DNA from: Microbulbifer sp. TB1203
GTDB taxonomy: Bacteria; Pseudomonadota; Gammaproteobacteria; Pseudomonadales; Cellvibrionaceae
Direction: 5' to 3'
Assembly (NCBI RefSeq): GCF_030997045.1
Contig: NZ_CP116899.1
Location: 3,372,001-3,436,000 of the forward strand
DNA: 64,000 nucleotides
Each line of letters opens with the position of its first letter. Positions within the stretch are counted from its first letter, which is position 1. Below the pieces are notes generated by a model. The model ran no database searches. It was not told the DNA's origin and was given only the letters and a program-made list of their open reading frames with translations. Position numbers and translations under genes: made by a program. Shown piece by piece: positions 52,125 through 59,411 of the stretch.

Positions 52125-52153
52125 AGGGCACACTTGTATCTAAAGTGTGCCCT
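52125..52153 (+). terminator. Strong hairpin downstream of pilU
   Basis: A perfect 11-base stem AGGGCACACTT/AAGTGTGCCCT (52125-52135 with 52143-52153) with a seven-base loop, 13 bases past the pilU stop. It is not followed by a T-tract, but position and strength suggest the end of the pilTU transcript. Confidence 0.55.
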
Positions 52154-52169
52154 CAGACCAGAGCGCCAC

Positions 52170-52190
52170 GTTTCTAAATTGCGTAGAAAC
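52170..52190. promoter_or_regulatory. Perfect 7-7-7 dyad upstream of the AT-rich ORF
   Basis: GTTTCTA (52170-52176) and TAGAAAC (52184-52190) are perfect reverse complements separated by seven bases, 68 bases upstream of the GTG of the next gene. The shape fits an operator for a dimeric regulator or a small hairpin; no regulator is known. Confidence 0.35.
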
Positions 52191-52257
52191 CTGATATTCG
52201 CAGCGGAAAAGCAGTTTCCGTCGCCTTGTCACCCAAGGAGAAGGAGGACAAAATCCG

Positions 52258-52914
52258 GTGAGGAAAATCCTTCCGACCGTTTTCCTGATATGCCTTTCAT
52301 GTCGCACATTGGCAATAGAGAGTGAATTATCTGCATTTCTCTCCTATGCCGATATCTCTTTGCAGAACACAATTACAGAAGAACTGTTTGAAAAATTTGG
52401 AACCGTAGAAGTTTTCGACCCACCTGGAGAATATCTCCACCCTAAAGAGGTCTGCTACTCTGATAAAGAAGACATAGAAGTCACCTTTTTCATTGAAGAC
52501 TATACATCAAACAGGAGACTTCCGGATAGCAGGCGTGTAGTTTCCGGACTTTTAATTAGAAACCTCTCTTTTGAAAAGAAGCCAGCAGAGTCCAATCAGC
52601 CCAAGGCGATCTGCCGAAAGCCCAGCACCCCACTGCCGCGATGCATAGGTAGCATTTGCATTGACGATAAATTCAACAAAGCTGTCACGGCATTTAAAAC
52701 TGTAGACTCCGCAGATATCGACTTATGGGATATCAAAATAACAAACGGGAATGTCAAGGTTTCTCGTGATGACTTAGCTATCAAGCAATGCTGTGAAGGC
52801 CGACGGGATGACTTCAATAAATATGTCTTTCCATCTCACGAAATTAGGATCCATAAAGGCTCAGATGGATCAGTTGAAACTATTTACGTTAATTTAGATC
52901 TCGAGTTTATTTAG
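52258..52914 (+). CDS. Unrecognised AT-rich exported protein
   Basis: I do not recognise this protein. It has 218 residues and starts with a GTG after an AGGAGG ribosome-binding site ten bases upstream. The N-terminus MRKILPTVFLICLSCRTLAIES looks like a signal peptide; there is a Cys at position 15, but the pattern is not a clear lipobox. The mature part has eight or so cysteines in pairs (VCYSDK, AICRKP, PRCIGSICID, KQCCEGR), suggesting disulfides in the periplasm. It has a beta-rich C-terminus (HEIRIHKGSDGSVETIYVNLDLEFI). Its base composition is plainly more AT-rich than pilU or the SDR gene next to it, a sign of recent acquisition. Function unknown. Confidence 0.7.
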   Translation: MRKILPTVFLICLSCRTLAIESELSAFLSYADISLQNTITEELFEKFGTVEVFDPPGEYLHPKEVCYSDKEDIEVTFFIEDYTSNRRLPDSRRVVSGLLIRNLSFEKKPAESNQPKAICRKPSTPLPRCIGSICIDDKFNKAVTAFKTVDSADIDLWDIKITNGNVKVSRDDLAIKQCCEGRRDDFNKYVFPSHEIRIHKGSDGSVETIYVNLDLEFI

Positions 52915-52970
52915 CCAGGAAATCCAGACTTGCGAAATGTGTTGAACATCTCTATTTGCGCCCGGAATAA

Positions 52971-53726
52971 ATGAGCATGGAAAAGAGAGCCGCGCTGATT
53001 ACCGGCGGCAGCCGCGGCATAGGCGCCGCCACTGCGCGCCTGCTGGCTCGCCGGGGCTACGACCTCTGTATCAGCTATCGCGAGCGCAAACAGACCGCCG
53101 AGGCGCTGGTCGATGAGCTGAGCGCATCCGGTGCAAGGATCATTGCGGTGCGGGCGGATATTTCTGAGGAATCGGACATAGAGCAGCTGTTCGCGGAGCT
53201 GGACCGACAGCTGGGTCCGGTAACCGCACTGGTCAACAACGCCGGTATGCTATTGCCCCAGACCCGCGTGGAAAATATGACCGCGGAGCGGATCAACCGG
53301 CTTTTGCGCACCAATGTCACCGGCACACTGCTCTGCTGCCGCGAGGCCATCAGGCGTATGTCGACCGCATACGGCGGCAACGGCGGCGCTATCGTCAATG
53401 TTTCATCGGCGGCCAGCCGCATAGGTGCACCCAACGAATATATCGACTACGCCGCAACAAAGGGAGCCGTGGATACACTGACCATCGGCCTTAGCAAGGA
53501 AGTTGCGGATGAGGGTATTCGGGTAAACGGCGTCAGGCCCGGATTTATTGACACCGAAATGCACGCCGACGGTGGCGAGCCGGACCGAATCGAGCGGGTG
53601 AAAGCGAGCATTCCCCTCGGCCGCGGCGGCCGTCCGGAGGAAGTGGCCGCGGCCATCGGCTGGTTGCTCAGTGAGGAGGCGTCCTATATTACCGGCTCGT
53701 TTATCGATGTCGCCGGTGGCAGATAA
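52971..53726 (+). CDS. SDR-family oxidoreductase
   Basis: A classical short-chain dehydrogenase/reductase, NAD(P)H dependent, with 251 residues. The cofactor motif is TGGSRGIGAATARLLARRG (Gly-rich, about 11-29), the structural motif is NNAG at about 89-92, and the active site is VNVSSAASR with Ser145/146, Tyr160 and Lys164 of DYAATKG. The C-terminal GRGGRPEEVAAAIGWLLSEEASYITGSFIDVAGG matches glucose dehydrogenase/FabG-like enzymes. The Arg at position 38 in SYRERK suggests NADP preference. Substrate unknown. It lies 32 bases before the LysE gene and is probably co-transcribed. Confidence 0.9.
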   Translation: MSMEKRAALITGGSRGIGAATARLLARRGYDLCISYRERKQTAEALVDELSASGARIIAVRADISEESDIEQLFAELDRQLGPVTALVNNAGMLLPQTRVENMTAERINRLLRTNVTGTLLCCREAIRRMSTAYGGNGGAIVNVSSAASRIGAPNEYIDYAATKGAVDTLTIGLSKEVADEGIRVNGVRPGFIDTEMHADGGEPDRIERVKASIPLGRGGRPEEVAAAIGWLLSEEASYITGSFIDVAGGR

Positions 53727-53758
53727 GCCGGGAACATTCAACAACTGAGGGAAGAGCC

Positions 53759-54373
53759 ATGTCTATCACCAGTGCACTGGCCCTGTTCAGCGCCATGCTG
53801 CTTCTGGCAATCATTCCCGGGCCGGGCGTTGTCGCCGTGGTTGCGCGGTCCATGACGTCGGGTTTTTCCCACGGCGCTGTGACCGCGCTCGGGATAGTGA
53901 TGGGAGACTATGTATTTATTCTACTTTGCCTGTCCGGCCTGATCATTATTGCCGAGACCATGGGCGGCGTATTTACGGCCATAAAATATCTCGGCGCTGC
54001 CTACCTGATATGGCTGGGTATCAAACTGATCAGGTCGCCGTCGGGAGTGGGGAAAATTGAGGAAGTCAGGGAAACGTCTTACCTGTCCAACCTGCTGATC
54101 GGCCTGCTCACCACCCTTAGCAACCCGAAAGCCATACTGTTTTACGTGAGCTTTTTCCCCACTTTCCTGGACATGGCCGCCCTTTCTATCCCGGAAATAT
54201 TCGCGATACTGCTGGTTACAACGTTATCGGTCGGCGGTGTCATGCTCGGCTACGCGTACCTGGCGGCAAGGGCCAGTACCCTGCTAAGCAAATCGACATC
54301 GAGCCGTTCCGTCAATCTGATTGGCGGCAGCGTGCTTATAGGCGGCGGGGCCGTTTTGGCGGCAAAGGCTTGA
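53759..54373 (+). CDS. LysE/RhtB family exporter
   Basis: An inner-membrane exporter of the LysE superfamily, which exports amino acids or related small molecules. The 204 residues are predicted to have six helices, with the N-terminal signature ALFSAMLLLAIIPGPGVVAVVARSMTSGFSHGAVTALGIVMGD typical of RhtB proteins and the central YLIWLGIKLIRS. It follows the SDR gene with a GAGGGAAGAG ribosome-binding site; the pair may handle one metabolite. The substrate cannot be read from the sequence. Confidence 0.92.
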   Translation: MSITSALALFSAMLLLAIIPGPGVVAVVARSMTSGFSHGAVTALGIVMGDYVFILLCLSGLIIIAETMGGVFTAIKYLGAAYLIWLGIKLIRSPSGVGKIEEVRETSYLSNLLIGLLTTLSNPKAILFYVSFFPTFLDMAALSIPEIFAILLVTTLSVGGVMLGYAYLAARASTLLSKSTSSRSVNLIGGSVLIGGGAVLAAKA

Positions 54374-54382
54374 AAGCAAGCA

Positions 54383-54411
54383 TTGACAATTAGCTTTATT
54401 CCATCTAGATT
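54383..54411 (+). promoter_or_regulatory. Good sigma-70 promoter for the AT-rich ORF
   Basis: TTGACA (54383-54388) is a perfect -35, followed 17 bases later by TAGATT (54406-54411). It is the best promoter match in the window, placing a start of transcription near 54418 and an 85-base leader that includes the tandem repeat at 54461-54500. Confidence 0.65.
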
Positions 54412-54460
54412 CAGCCCGCTGTCAGTTATACCTCACTGGCAATGTGGCGTTACATCCAAT

Positions 54461-54500
54461 AAATGTTAAGGAACAACAGTAAATGTTAAGGAACAACAGT
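54461..54500 (+). repeat. 20-bp tandem duplication with upstream minicistrons
   Basis: The unit AAATGTTAAGGAACAACAGT occurs twice exactly (54461-54480, 54481-54500) and begins a third time at 54501. Each unit has an AAGGAA ribosome-binding site followed by an ATG, so the duplication creates short ORFs: ATG at 54483 encodes MLRNNSK and its TGA overlaps the real ATG at 54503 (ATGA), and ATG at 54463 encodes MLRNNSKC. Confidence 0.85.
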
Positions 54501-54502
54501 AA

Positions 54503-55321
54503 ATGAGAGTATCGGCTTTTCTTTTTCCTTTTTTCATCCTCTTTTTTTCAAGCACTTCTTTTGCCTCAGAGTACTTGACTTGCAATCAATGCATTACAAG
54601 TTCGTCATTCCTCAAGCGAGCATTAAACAAGCTTGAGTCTGAGTTGACCATCCGCGGAATAGAGGAAAATGTGTACGTAGCTAACTTCAATACAGGGCAG
54701 GTTTATGGCTGGAAAATCAAAGGGTTTTATAAATTTGATACGAATGGCGAACTAATTCCGCAGTGGAACATTTATTCTCTATCACTTCCAACCAGCGTTA
54801 AAAAAGTTGTCGCAGATTCTCAATCTAGCCCTATGGTTGTCGCTGCGCAAAGTGTTATTGAGGTTCCCAAAGAAAGCGGATTTAGCAGCGCATGGGACGT
54901 CGCCAGGAATACTAGCAATCGTGCTGCACTGGACCAGTGGGTACATGACAATCTCCCAACCACCTATTGGACAACCAACCTAACGTCCATTCTCGCAGGA
55001 ACTTTCGGCGTCAGCGCGTTAGAGGGAATTGAGCTGCTATTCAAGTTTGAAGACGGCAGCACCCTGCTCATGAGGACATCCAAAACTCAAGAGGCCACAC
55101 TTACACTTAAATATATTCCAAACAGTTCACAAGATACCGACAAAAATATCATCGCTGATGCAGGACAGGGATTTGCTGGAGAATACACCTTTTCATCCGA
55201 GCAAAACATGCAAGCTTTCCTTGACCGAGCAAGCGTTTACGGAATTAAAATTGTAGATATCTCTTATGGTGGCGGCAGCGGTGGCGGCAATATAAAAATC
55301 ACCATGGTGGACCTGAAGTGA
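54503..55321 (+). CDS. Unrecognised AT-rich secreted protein
   Basis: I do not recognise this 272-residue protein. It has a clear signal peptide (MRVSAFLFPFFILFFSSTSFASEY), then a CXXC-type pair (LTCNQC). An N-terminal domain follows with the pattern VYVANFNTGQVYGWKIKGFYKFD. A central segment (SAWDVARNTSNRAALDQWVHDNLPTTYWTTNLTSILAGTFGVSALEG) comes next, and a C-terminal part with a glycine-rich loop (SYGGGSGGGNIKI). It has its own strong promoter and a coupled leader minicistron. The gene is AT-rich compared with its GC-rich neighbours. It is probably co-transcribed with the small membrane protein 46 bases downstream. Confidence 0.7.
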   Translation: MRVSAFLFPFFILFFSSTSFASEYLTCNQCITSSSFLKRALNKLESELTIRGIEENVYVANFNTGQVYGWKIKGFYKFDTNGELIPQWNIYSLSLPTSVKKVVADSQSSPMVVAAQSVIEVPKESGFSSAWDVARNTSNRAALDQWVHDNLPTTYWTTNLTSILAGTFGVSALEGIELLFKFEDGSTLLMRTSKTQEATLTLKYIPNSSQDTDKNIIADAGQGFAGEYTFSSEQNMQAFLDRASVYGIKIVDISYGGGSGGGNIKITMVDLK

Positions 55322-55367
55322 GTAGCAAGAAGGCCGAATATCTTTATCAGGGAGCGCAATTATAGTT

Positions 55368-55601
55368 ATGTTTATTCTAGAATGGATGAGGGAGGGGACA
55401 GTCTCTCCAATTTGGTTGACGTTAGCTGTTCAAGCTATTGGCATTGCAGTAGTCAATACCATTTTAGCCAGAGCAAAAAATTACAACATTTGGACTGCAT
55501 TAGTAGTTTCTTTTATACCTATCGCGAATTGGATTTCGCTTTTCGTGTATATAGGGCTGCCAAGATCAATAACGAACAGTGATGAAGAATCGACGCGCTA
55601 G
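55368..55601 (+). CDS. Small membrane protein, unrecognised
   Basis: A predicted 77-residue protein with two hydrophobic helices (PIWLTLAVQAIGIAVVNTILA and IWTALVVSFIPIANWISLFVYIGL) joined by a short basic loop with RAKNYN, and an acidic tail (SITNSDEESTR). A GGGAG lies 13 bases before the ATG. It is AT-rich like the gene before it. An overlapping frame (55382-55582) is less plausible because it has no coherent hydrophobic pattern. Being so short, it could be spurious, but helices and position argue for a real gene. Confidence 0.55.
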   Translation: MFILEWMREGTVSPIWLTLAVQAIGIAVVNTILARAKNYNIWTALVVSFIPIANWISLFVYIGLPRSITNSDEESTR

Positions 55602-55642
55602 AAATATGCCCCCGTCAGAGTCAGTCGAAAATTGACACTCTC

Positions 55643-55665
55643 ATGCCCTGCATTTTGTGGGGCAT
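55643..55665. terminator. Hairpin between the AT-rich genes and algR
   Basis: A stem ATGCCC/GGGCAT extended by a further C-G and two G-U pairs (55643-55651 with 55657-55665) lies between the convergent small membrane protein gene and algR. It lacks a T-tract on the plus strand, so this is a weak call. Confidence 0.35.
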
Positions 55666-55774
55666 AGCTATAACTTCTTGCCACTTACAGAAATAGCGAG
55701 AAGGCTTCGCAGCGTGTTGTAGAATAAATAATCCATTATGGGGTCAAGGCACTGACAATCTCCCGCTGGTATTT

Positions 55775-56524
55775 TTATTCATAAAGCTCCGCAAGCAATT
55801 CTTTTACCCCTGCCAACAGCCGACGGCTGACCAGTGGCTGTTCATCGACACCGCCGAGTTCCACCCGGTAGTTGTTGCCGTCCCGGCGCAATCCGCAAAT
55901 AAACTCCACCGCCACCAGCGCATTGCGGTGCACCCGTACAAAGCGCCCGCCAAATTCCTTTTCCAGCTCCTTCAGCGACTCGTCGAGAATCGTCTCGCCC
56001 CGGTCGTGGTGGGCGACCACGTACTTGCTGTCGGCGATAAAACAGCGGATGCCGTCCACTGCAACCAGCTGTACCCCGCGGCGACTGACCGCTTTGATCT
56101 GGCGGCGCCCGCCCGGCGCGGTTTCCTCCACTGCAGCAGCGGCTTTCAGTTGCGGCTTGCTGAGGCTGCGGGCCTTGGCGATCGCCGCGGCCAGTTGCTC
56201 GCCGGTGACCGGCTTGAGGAGGTAGCCGACGGCGGCGGTGGCAAAGGCCGGCAGCGCAAATTCGTCGTGGGCGGTACAGAAAATCAGCCCCGGGGGCTCG
56301 GGCAACTCGGAGAGCTGGCGAGCCAGCTCCAGGCCGTTGTCCCCGGGCATTTCGATATCCAGCAGCACCAGGTCCGGGTCCAGCTTTTCCACCTGCTCCA
56401 GCGCCGCGCGGGCGTCGCCGGCCTCGCCGAGCAGTTCGCAGCCGTCCAGCGCCTGCAGCTGTCGCGTCAGGCGCGCGCGGGCCAGGGGTTCATCGTCGAC
56501 AATCAATACCGTAAGAGGATTCAC
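55775..56524 (-). CDS. algR: LytTR response regulator, AlgR-like
   Basis: A two-component DNA-binding regulator with an N-terminal receiver and a C-terminal LytTR domain, 249 residues. The start is GTG at 56522-56524 (VNPLTVLIVDDEPLARARL), overlapping the kinase stop as GTGA. The acid pocket is Asp10/Asp11 and the phosphoacceptor Asp56 in LVLLDIEMPGDNG; IFCTAHDEFALPAFATAAVGYLLKPV follows. The LytTR part shows YVVAHHDRGETILDESLKELEKEFGGRFVRVHRNALVAVEFI. In Pseudomonas AlgR, next to argH and AlgZ, controls alginate and type IV pilus minor-pilin genes; those genes are not in this window, so targets are inferred. Confidence 0.9.
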   Translation of the reverse strand: MNPLTVLIVDDEPLARARLTRQLQALDGCELLGEAGDARAALEQVEKLDPDLVLLDIEMPGDNGLELARQLSELPEPPGLIFCTAHDEFALPAFATAAVGYLLKPVTGEQLAAAIAKARSLSKPQLKAAAAVEETAPGGRRQIKAVSRRGVQLVAVDGIRCFIADSKYVVAHHDRGETILDESLKELEKEFGGRFVRVHRNALVAVEFICGLRRDGNNYRVELGGVDEQPLVSRRLLAGVKELLAELYE

Positions 56525-57672
56525 AGCACGGTCTCCGTCTGTGGCTGTTTGACCCGTTCTGTCATGGGCAGGCGCAACTCCACCCGGTAGCGCCCGCCCT
56601 CCCGCCCGGCGGCGAAATGGTAGCGGCTGCCGTAGTGGGCGATCAGGCGCTGGCGGATATTTTCCATGGCGATACCGTTGTGTGCAGGGTTCGACTCGGA
56701 GGGCTCCCCCTCCGGCAACGGGTTTTCGATGACCAACTGTAATTGGCCATCCGCCACCCCCAGTTGCACCGCGATCTCCCCACCCTCGCGCAGCCGCGCC
56801 ACGCCGTGCAGCACCGCATTTTCCAGCAGCGGCTGCAGCAGCATGGCGGGCACTTCGGTGTGCCCGAGGCCGTCGGCGATTTGCCAGCGCTGGCGCAGCC
56901 GTTCCCCCAGGCGCAGACTCTCTATTTCCATATAGCGCTTCGATAGCGCCAGCTCCTGCTCCAGCGGCACCAGTCTGGGATCCGCCAGGCTGGCGCGGAA
57001 CAGCGCCGACAGGTCTTCCACCAGGCGCTCGGCGCGGACCGGATCTACAGCGATGAGGCTGGCCAGACTGTTCATGCTGTTGAACAGGAAGTGGGGGCGG
57101 ATGCGCGACTGCAGCGCCTGGATGCGTGCGCCCAGTTCCGCCTGCTGCTGGTTGTGCAACTGCTGCTGCACATAGGCATAGCGCAGCACCACCCCTGCGC
57201 AGATGGCGCCGAGCAGGCAGTTGCCGAGCCACTGCCAGTAATCGAAGGGGGATTGGGAGAGGCCGGCCAGCCACCACTGCTGGGCCGCCATCACCGCCAG
57301 CACCACCCCCAGCACCGCTGCGAAACTGAGGCCGCCGGCCAGTTTGTGGGACAGCTGCGCGAGCAGCGGGCGCAGGCGGCACAACAGCGCCGCTGCCGGC
57401 AACACCACCCACTGCACGGTGAGCGACACCAGGCCCAGGCGCTGCCAGTCGAACTGGCGCAGACCGTCCACTGCCAGCACCAGGACGAGGGCCAGCAGCT
57501 CTCCCATCAGCACCAGCGCTGCCAGCGCCGAGACACTGCACAGGTCCGGCAGGAAGGGGGTATGCGGGTTGGACAGATCAGACGCGCGCGCAGAATCTTT
57601 GCCGGTTGCGGCAATCTTGCGAATTTGCTGCGCTATAATGCCCGCCGGCTCCGCCGGGTGTGGAGAAGACAT
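56521..57672 (-). CDS. algZ: LytS-type sensor histidine kinase, AlgZ/FimS-like
   Basis: A membrane sensor kinase paired with AlgR. From the ATG at 57672 it has 383 residues, somewhat longer than Pseudomonas AlgZ; the N-terminal 35 residues have no match to it, so the real start may be elsewhere, but no better codon is visible. The conserved block TPFLPDLCSVSALAALVLMGELLALVLVLAV precedes a bundle of four hydrophobic helices. The His box RIRPHFLFNSMNSLASL places the phosphorylatable His at 194. LLQPLLENAVLHG is the N box and NGIAMENIRQRL the G box. Its 5' end overlaps the argH leader. Confidence 0.88.
   Translation of the reverse strand: MSSPHPAEPAGIIAQQIRKIAATGKDSARASDLSNPHTPFLPDLCSVSALAALVLMGELLALVLVLAVDGLRQFDWQRLGLVSLTVQWVVLPAAALLCRLRPLLAQLSHKLAGGLSFAAVLGVVLAVMAAQQWWLAGLSQSPFDYWQWLGNCLLGAICAGVVLRYAYVQQQLHNQQQAELGARIQALQSRIRPHFLFNSMNSLASLIAVDPVRAERLVEDLSALFRASLADPRLVPLEQELALSKRYMEIESLRLGERLRQRWQIADGLGHTEVPAMLLQPLLENAVLHGVARLREGGEIAVQLGVADGQLQLVIENPLPEGEPSESNPAHNGIAMENIRQRLIAHYGSRYHFAAGREGGRYRVELRLPMTERVKQPQTETVL
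57634..57639 (+). promoter_or_regulatory. Putative argH promoter -10 box
   Basis: TATAAT lies about 125 bases upstream of the argH ATG. A proper -35 is not obvious 17 bases before it (CAATCT). If the algZ start at 57672 is right, this -10 lies inside algZ coding sequence on the other strand. Confidence 0.35.
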
Positions 57673-57763
57673 ACCGCTTGTTATTCTTGATTTTCCCGAA
57701 GTGAGTCCGGGAAGATACCACCAACCGCCCCGGCCTTTCACCCACTCAGCTGTCAGGGAAACC

Positions 57764-59173
57764 ATGAGCAACGACAAACCCTCCCCCAATCCCGCGTCAA
57801 AACTCTGGGGCGGCCGCTTTAGTGAAGCTACCGATGCCTTCGTGGAAAGGTTCACCGCCTCGGTGACCTTCGATCAGCGCATGGCGCTGGAGGATATCCA
57901 GGGCTCCCTGGCCCACGCGCAGATGTTGTCGGAAGTGGGCGTGCTCACCACAGATGAATACCGGCAGATCGCCGACGGCCTCAAGGCGATCGCCGCGGAT
58001 ATAGAGGCCGGCGAATTCCTCTGGTCGGTGCAGTTGGAAGACGTGCACATGAATATCGAGGCGCGCCTGACCGACCGCATCGGCGCCACCGGCAAGAAGC
58101 TGCACACCGGCCGCTCGCGCAACGACCAGGTCGCTACTGACATACGCCTGTGGCTGCGCGGGCGCATCGACCAGATCGCCGCCGAACTCACCCGTCTGCA
58201 AACGGGCCTGGTGGAACTGGCGGAGCGGGAGGCGGACACCATCATGCCCGGCTTCACCCATCTGCAGTCGGCGCAGCCGGTGACCTTCGGCCATCACCTG
58301 TTGGCCTGGAACGAAATGCTGGCCCGCGACTACGAGCGACTGACGGATTGCCGCAAACGGGTCAACCGCTCCCCTCTGGGCGCCGCCGCGCTGGCGGGCA
58401 CCAGCTATCCGATCGACCGCGCGCGCACCGCCGAACTGCTCGGCTTCGATGCGCCCACGGAAAACTCCCTGGATTCCGTGAGCGACCGGGATTTCGCCAT
58501 CGAGTTCTGCGCTTTCGCCGCGCTGCTGCTGACGCACCTCAGCCGCGCCAGCGAGGAGCTGGTGCTGTGGACCTCCAGCCAGTTCGACTTTATCGACCTG
58601 CCGGACCGCTTCTGCACCGGCTCCTCGATCATGCCGCAGAAGAAAAACCCGGACGTGCCGGAACTGGTGCGCGGCAAGACCGGCCGCGTCAACGGCCACC
58701 TGATCGCCCTGCTCACGCTGATGAAGAGCCAGCCGCTGGCCTACAACAAGGACAACCAGGAGGACAAGGAGCCGCTGTTCGACGCCGCCGACACCGCCCT
58801 CGACTGCCTGCGCGCCTTCGCCGATATGGTGCCGGCGCTGAAGGCGAAAAAGGAAAATATGCTGGCCGCCGCGGCAAAAGGCTTCTCCACCGCCACCGAC
58901 CTGGCGGACTACCTGGTGCGCAAAGGCGTGGCCTTCCGCGATGCCCATGAGATTGTCGGCCTGTCAGTGGCCTACGCGATCAAACAGCAAAAGGACCTGG
59001 CGGAATTGAGCCTGGACGAGCTGCGCAAATTCTCCGACGTGATCCAAGGGGATGTATTCGACGTGCTGACCCTGGAGGGCTCGGTAGCCGCGCGGGATCA
59101 TATCGGCGGCACCGCGCCGAAGCAGGTGCGCGCGGCCTGTGCGCGGGCGAAACAGCTGATCGCAGCGCGTTAA
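57764..59173 (+). CDS. argH: Argininosuccinate lyase
   Basis: ArgH splits argininosuccinate into arginine and fumarate, the last step of arginine synthesis. The ATG at 57764, after CAGGGAAACC, gives 469 residues; upstream open frame is non-coding. Key blocks are KLWGGRFSEATDAFVERFTASVTFD, LEDVHMNIEARLTDRIG, KLHTGRSRNDQVATDIRLWLR, MPGFTHLQSAQPVTFGHHLLAW and the signature GSSIMPQKKNPDVPELVRGK with the catalytic Ser. It is divergent from algZ, the arrangement known in Pseudomonas. A complex palindromic repeat follows its stop codon. Confidence 0.97.
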   Translation: MSNDKPSPNPASKLWGGRFSEATDAFVERFTASVTFDQRMALEDIQGSLAHAQMLSEVGVLTTDEYRQIADGLKAIAADIEAGEFLWSVQLEDVHMNIEARLTDRIGATGKKLHTGRSRNDQVATDIRLWLRGRIDQIAAELTRLQTGLVELAEREADTIMPGFTHLQSAQPVTFGHHLLAWNEMLARDYERLTDCRKRVNRSPLGAAALAGTSYPIDRARTAELLGFDAPTENSLDSVSDRDFAIEFCAFAALLLTHLSRASEELVLWTSSQFDFIDLPDRFCTGSSIMPQKKNPDVPELVRGKTGRVNGHLIALLTLMKSQPLAYNKDNQEDKEPLFDAADTALDCLRAFADMVPALKAKKENMLAAAAKGFSTATDLADYLVRKGVAFRDAHEIVGLSVAYAIKQQKDLAELSLDELRKFSDVIQGDVFDVLTLEGSVAARDHIGGTAPKQVRAACARAKQLIAAR

Positions 59174-59179
59174 GCGCAC

Positions 59180-59281
59180 TGTAGGAGCCTGCCTGCAGTC
59201 GACCGAAGGGCGAGGCACCGGGATGTGCCTCGTGAAAGTTCGGAGCTCCGTCTCGCCTTCGCCTGCAAGCAGGCTCCTCCA
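59180..59281. repeat. Nested multi-stem repeat after argH
   Basis: Outer arms 59180-59198 and 59263-59281 pair at 17 of 19 positions. Inside, CGAAGGGCGAG near 59204 pairs with CTCGCCTTCG near 59252-59261 through one bulged base, CGAGGCAC/GTGCCTCG (59211-59218 with 59225-59232) makes a perfect stem, and CGGAGCTCCG (59241-59250) is a palindrome. The motif GGAGCCTGC-CTGCAG resembles REP elements of pseudomonads. It starts seven bases after the argH stop and may end that transcript. Confidence 0.7.
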
Positions 59282-59411
59282 CAGGCATTAGATGAATGGG
59301 GGAAACCGCGGAGCCGCCCGCCATATTTCGCCACAACTTATCTTTTTACCGCCCCGATTACTCGATACCCCCTTGCTAAAATTGCCCCTGATGCAACAGA
59401 GGGAAAAATCA

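Noticed and set aside
55382..55582. 66-codon frame overlapping the small membrane protein
   Set aside because: It has no membrane pattern or ribosome-binding site; the 55368 frame gives two coherent hydrophobic helices.
54503..55601. Toxin-immunity pair
   Set aside because: Layout alone is suggestive, but there is no recognisable toxin domain, secretion tag or immunity family, so I report the pair only as unrecognised.
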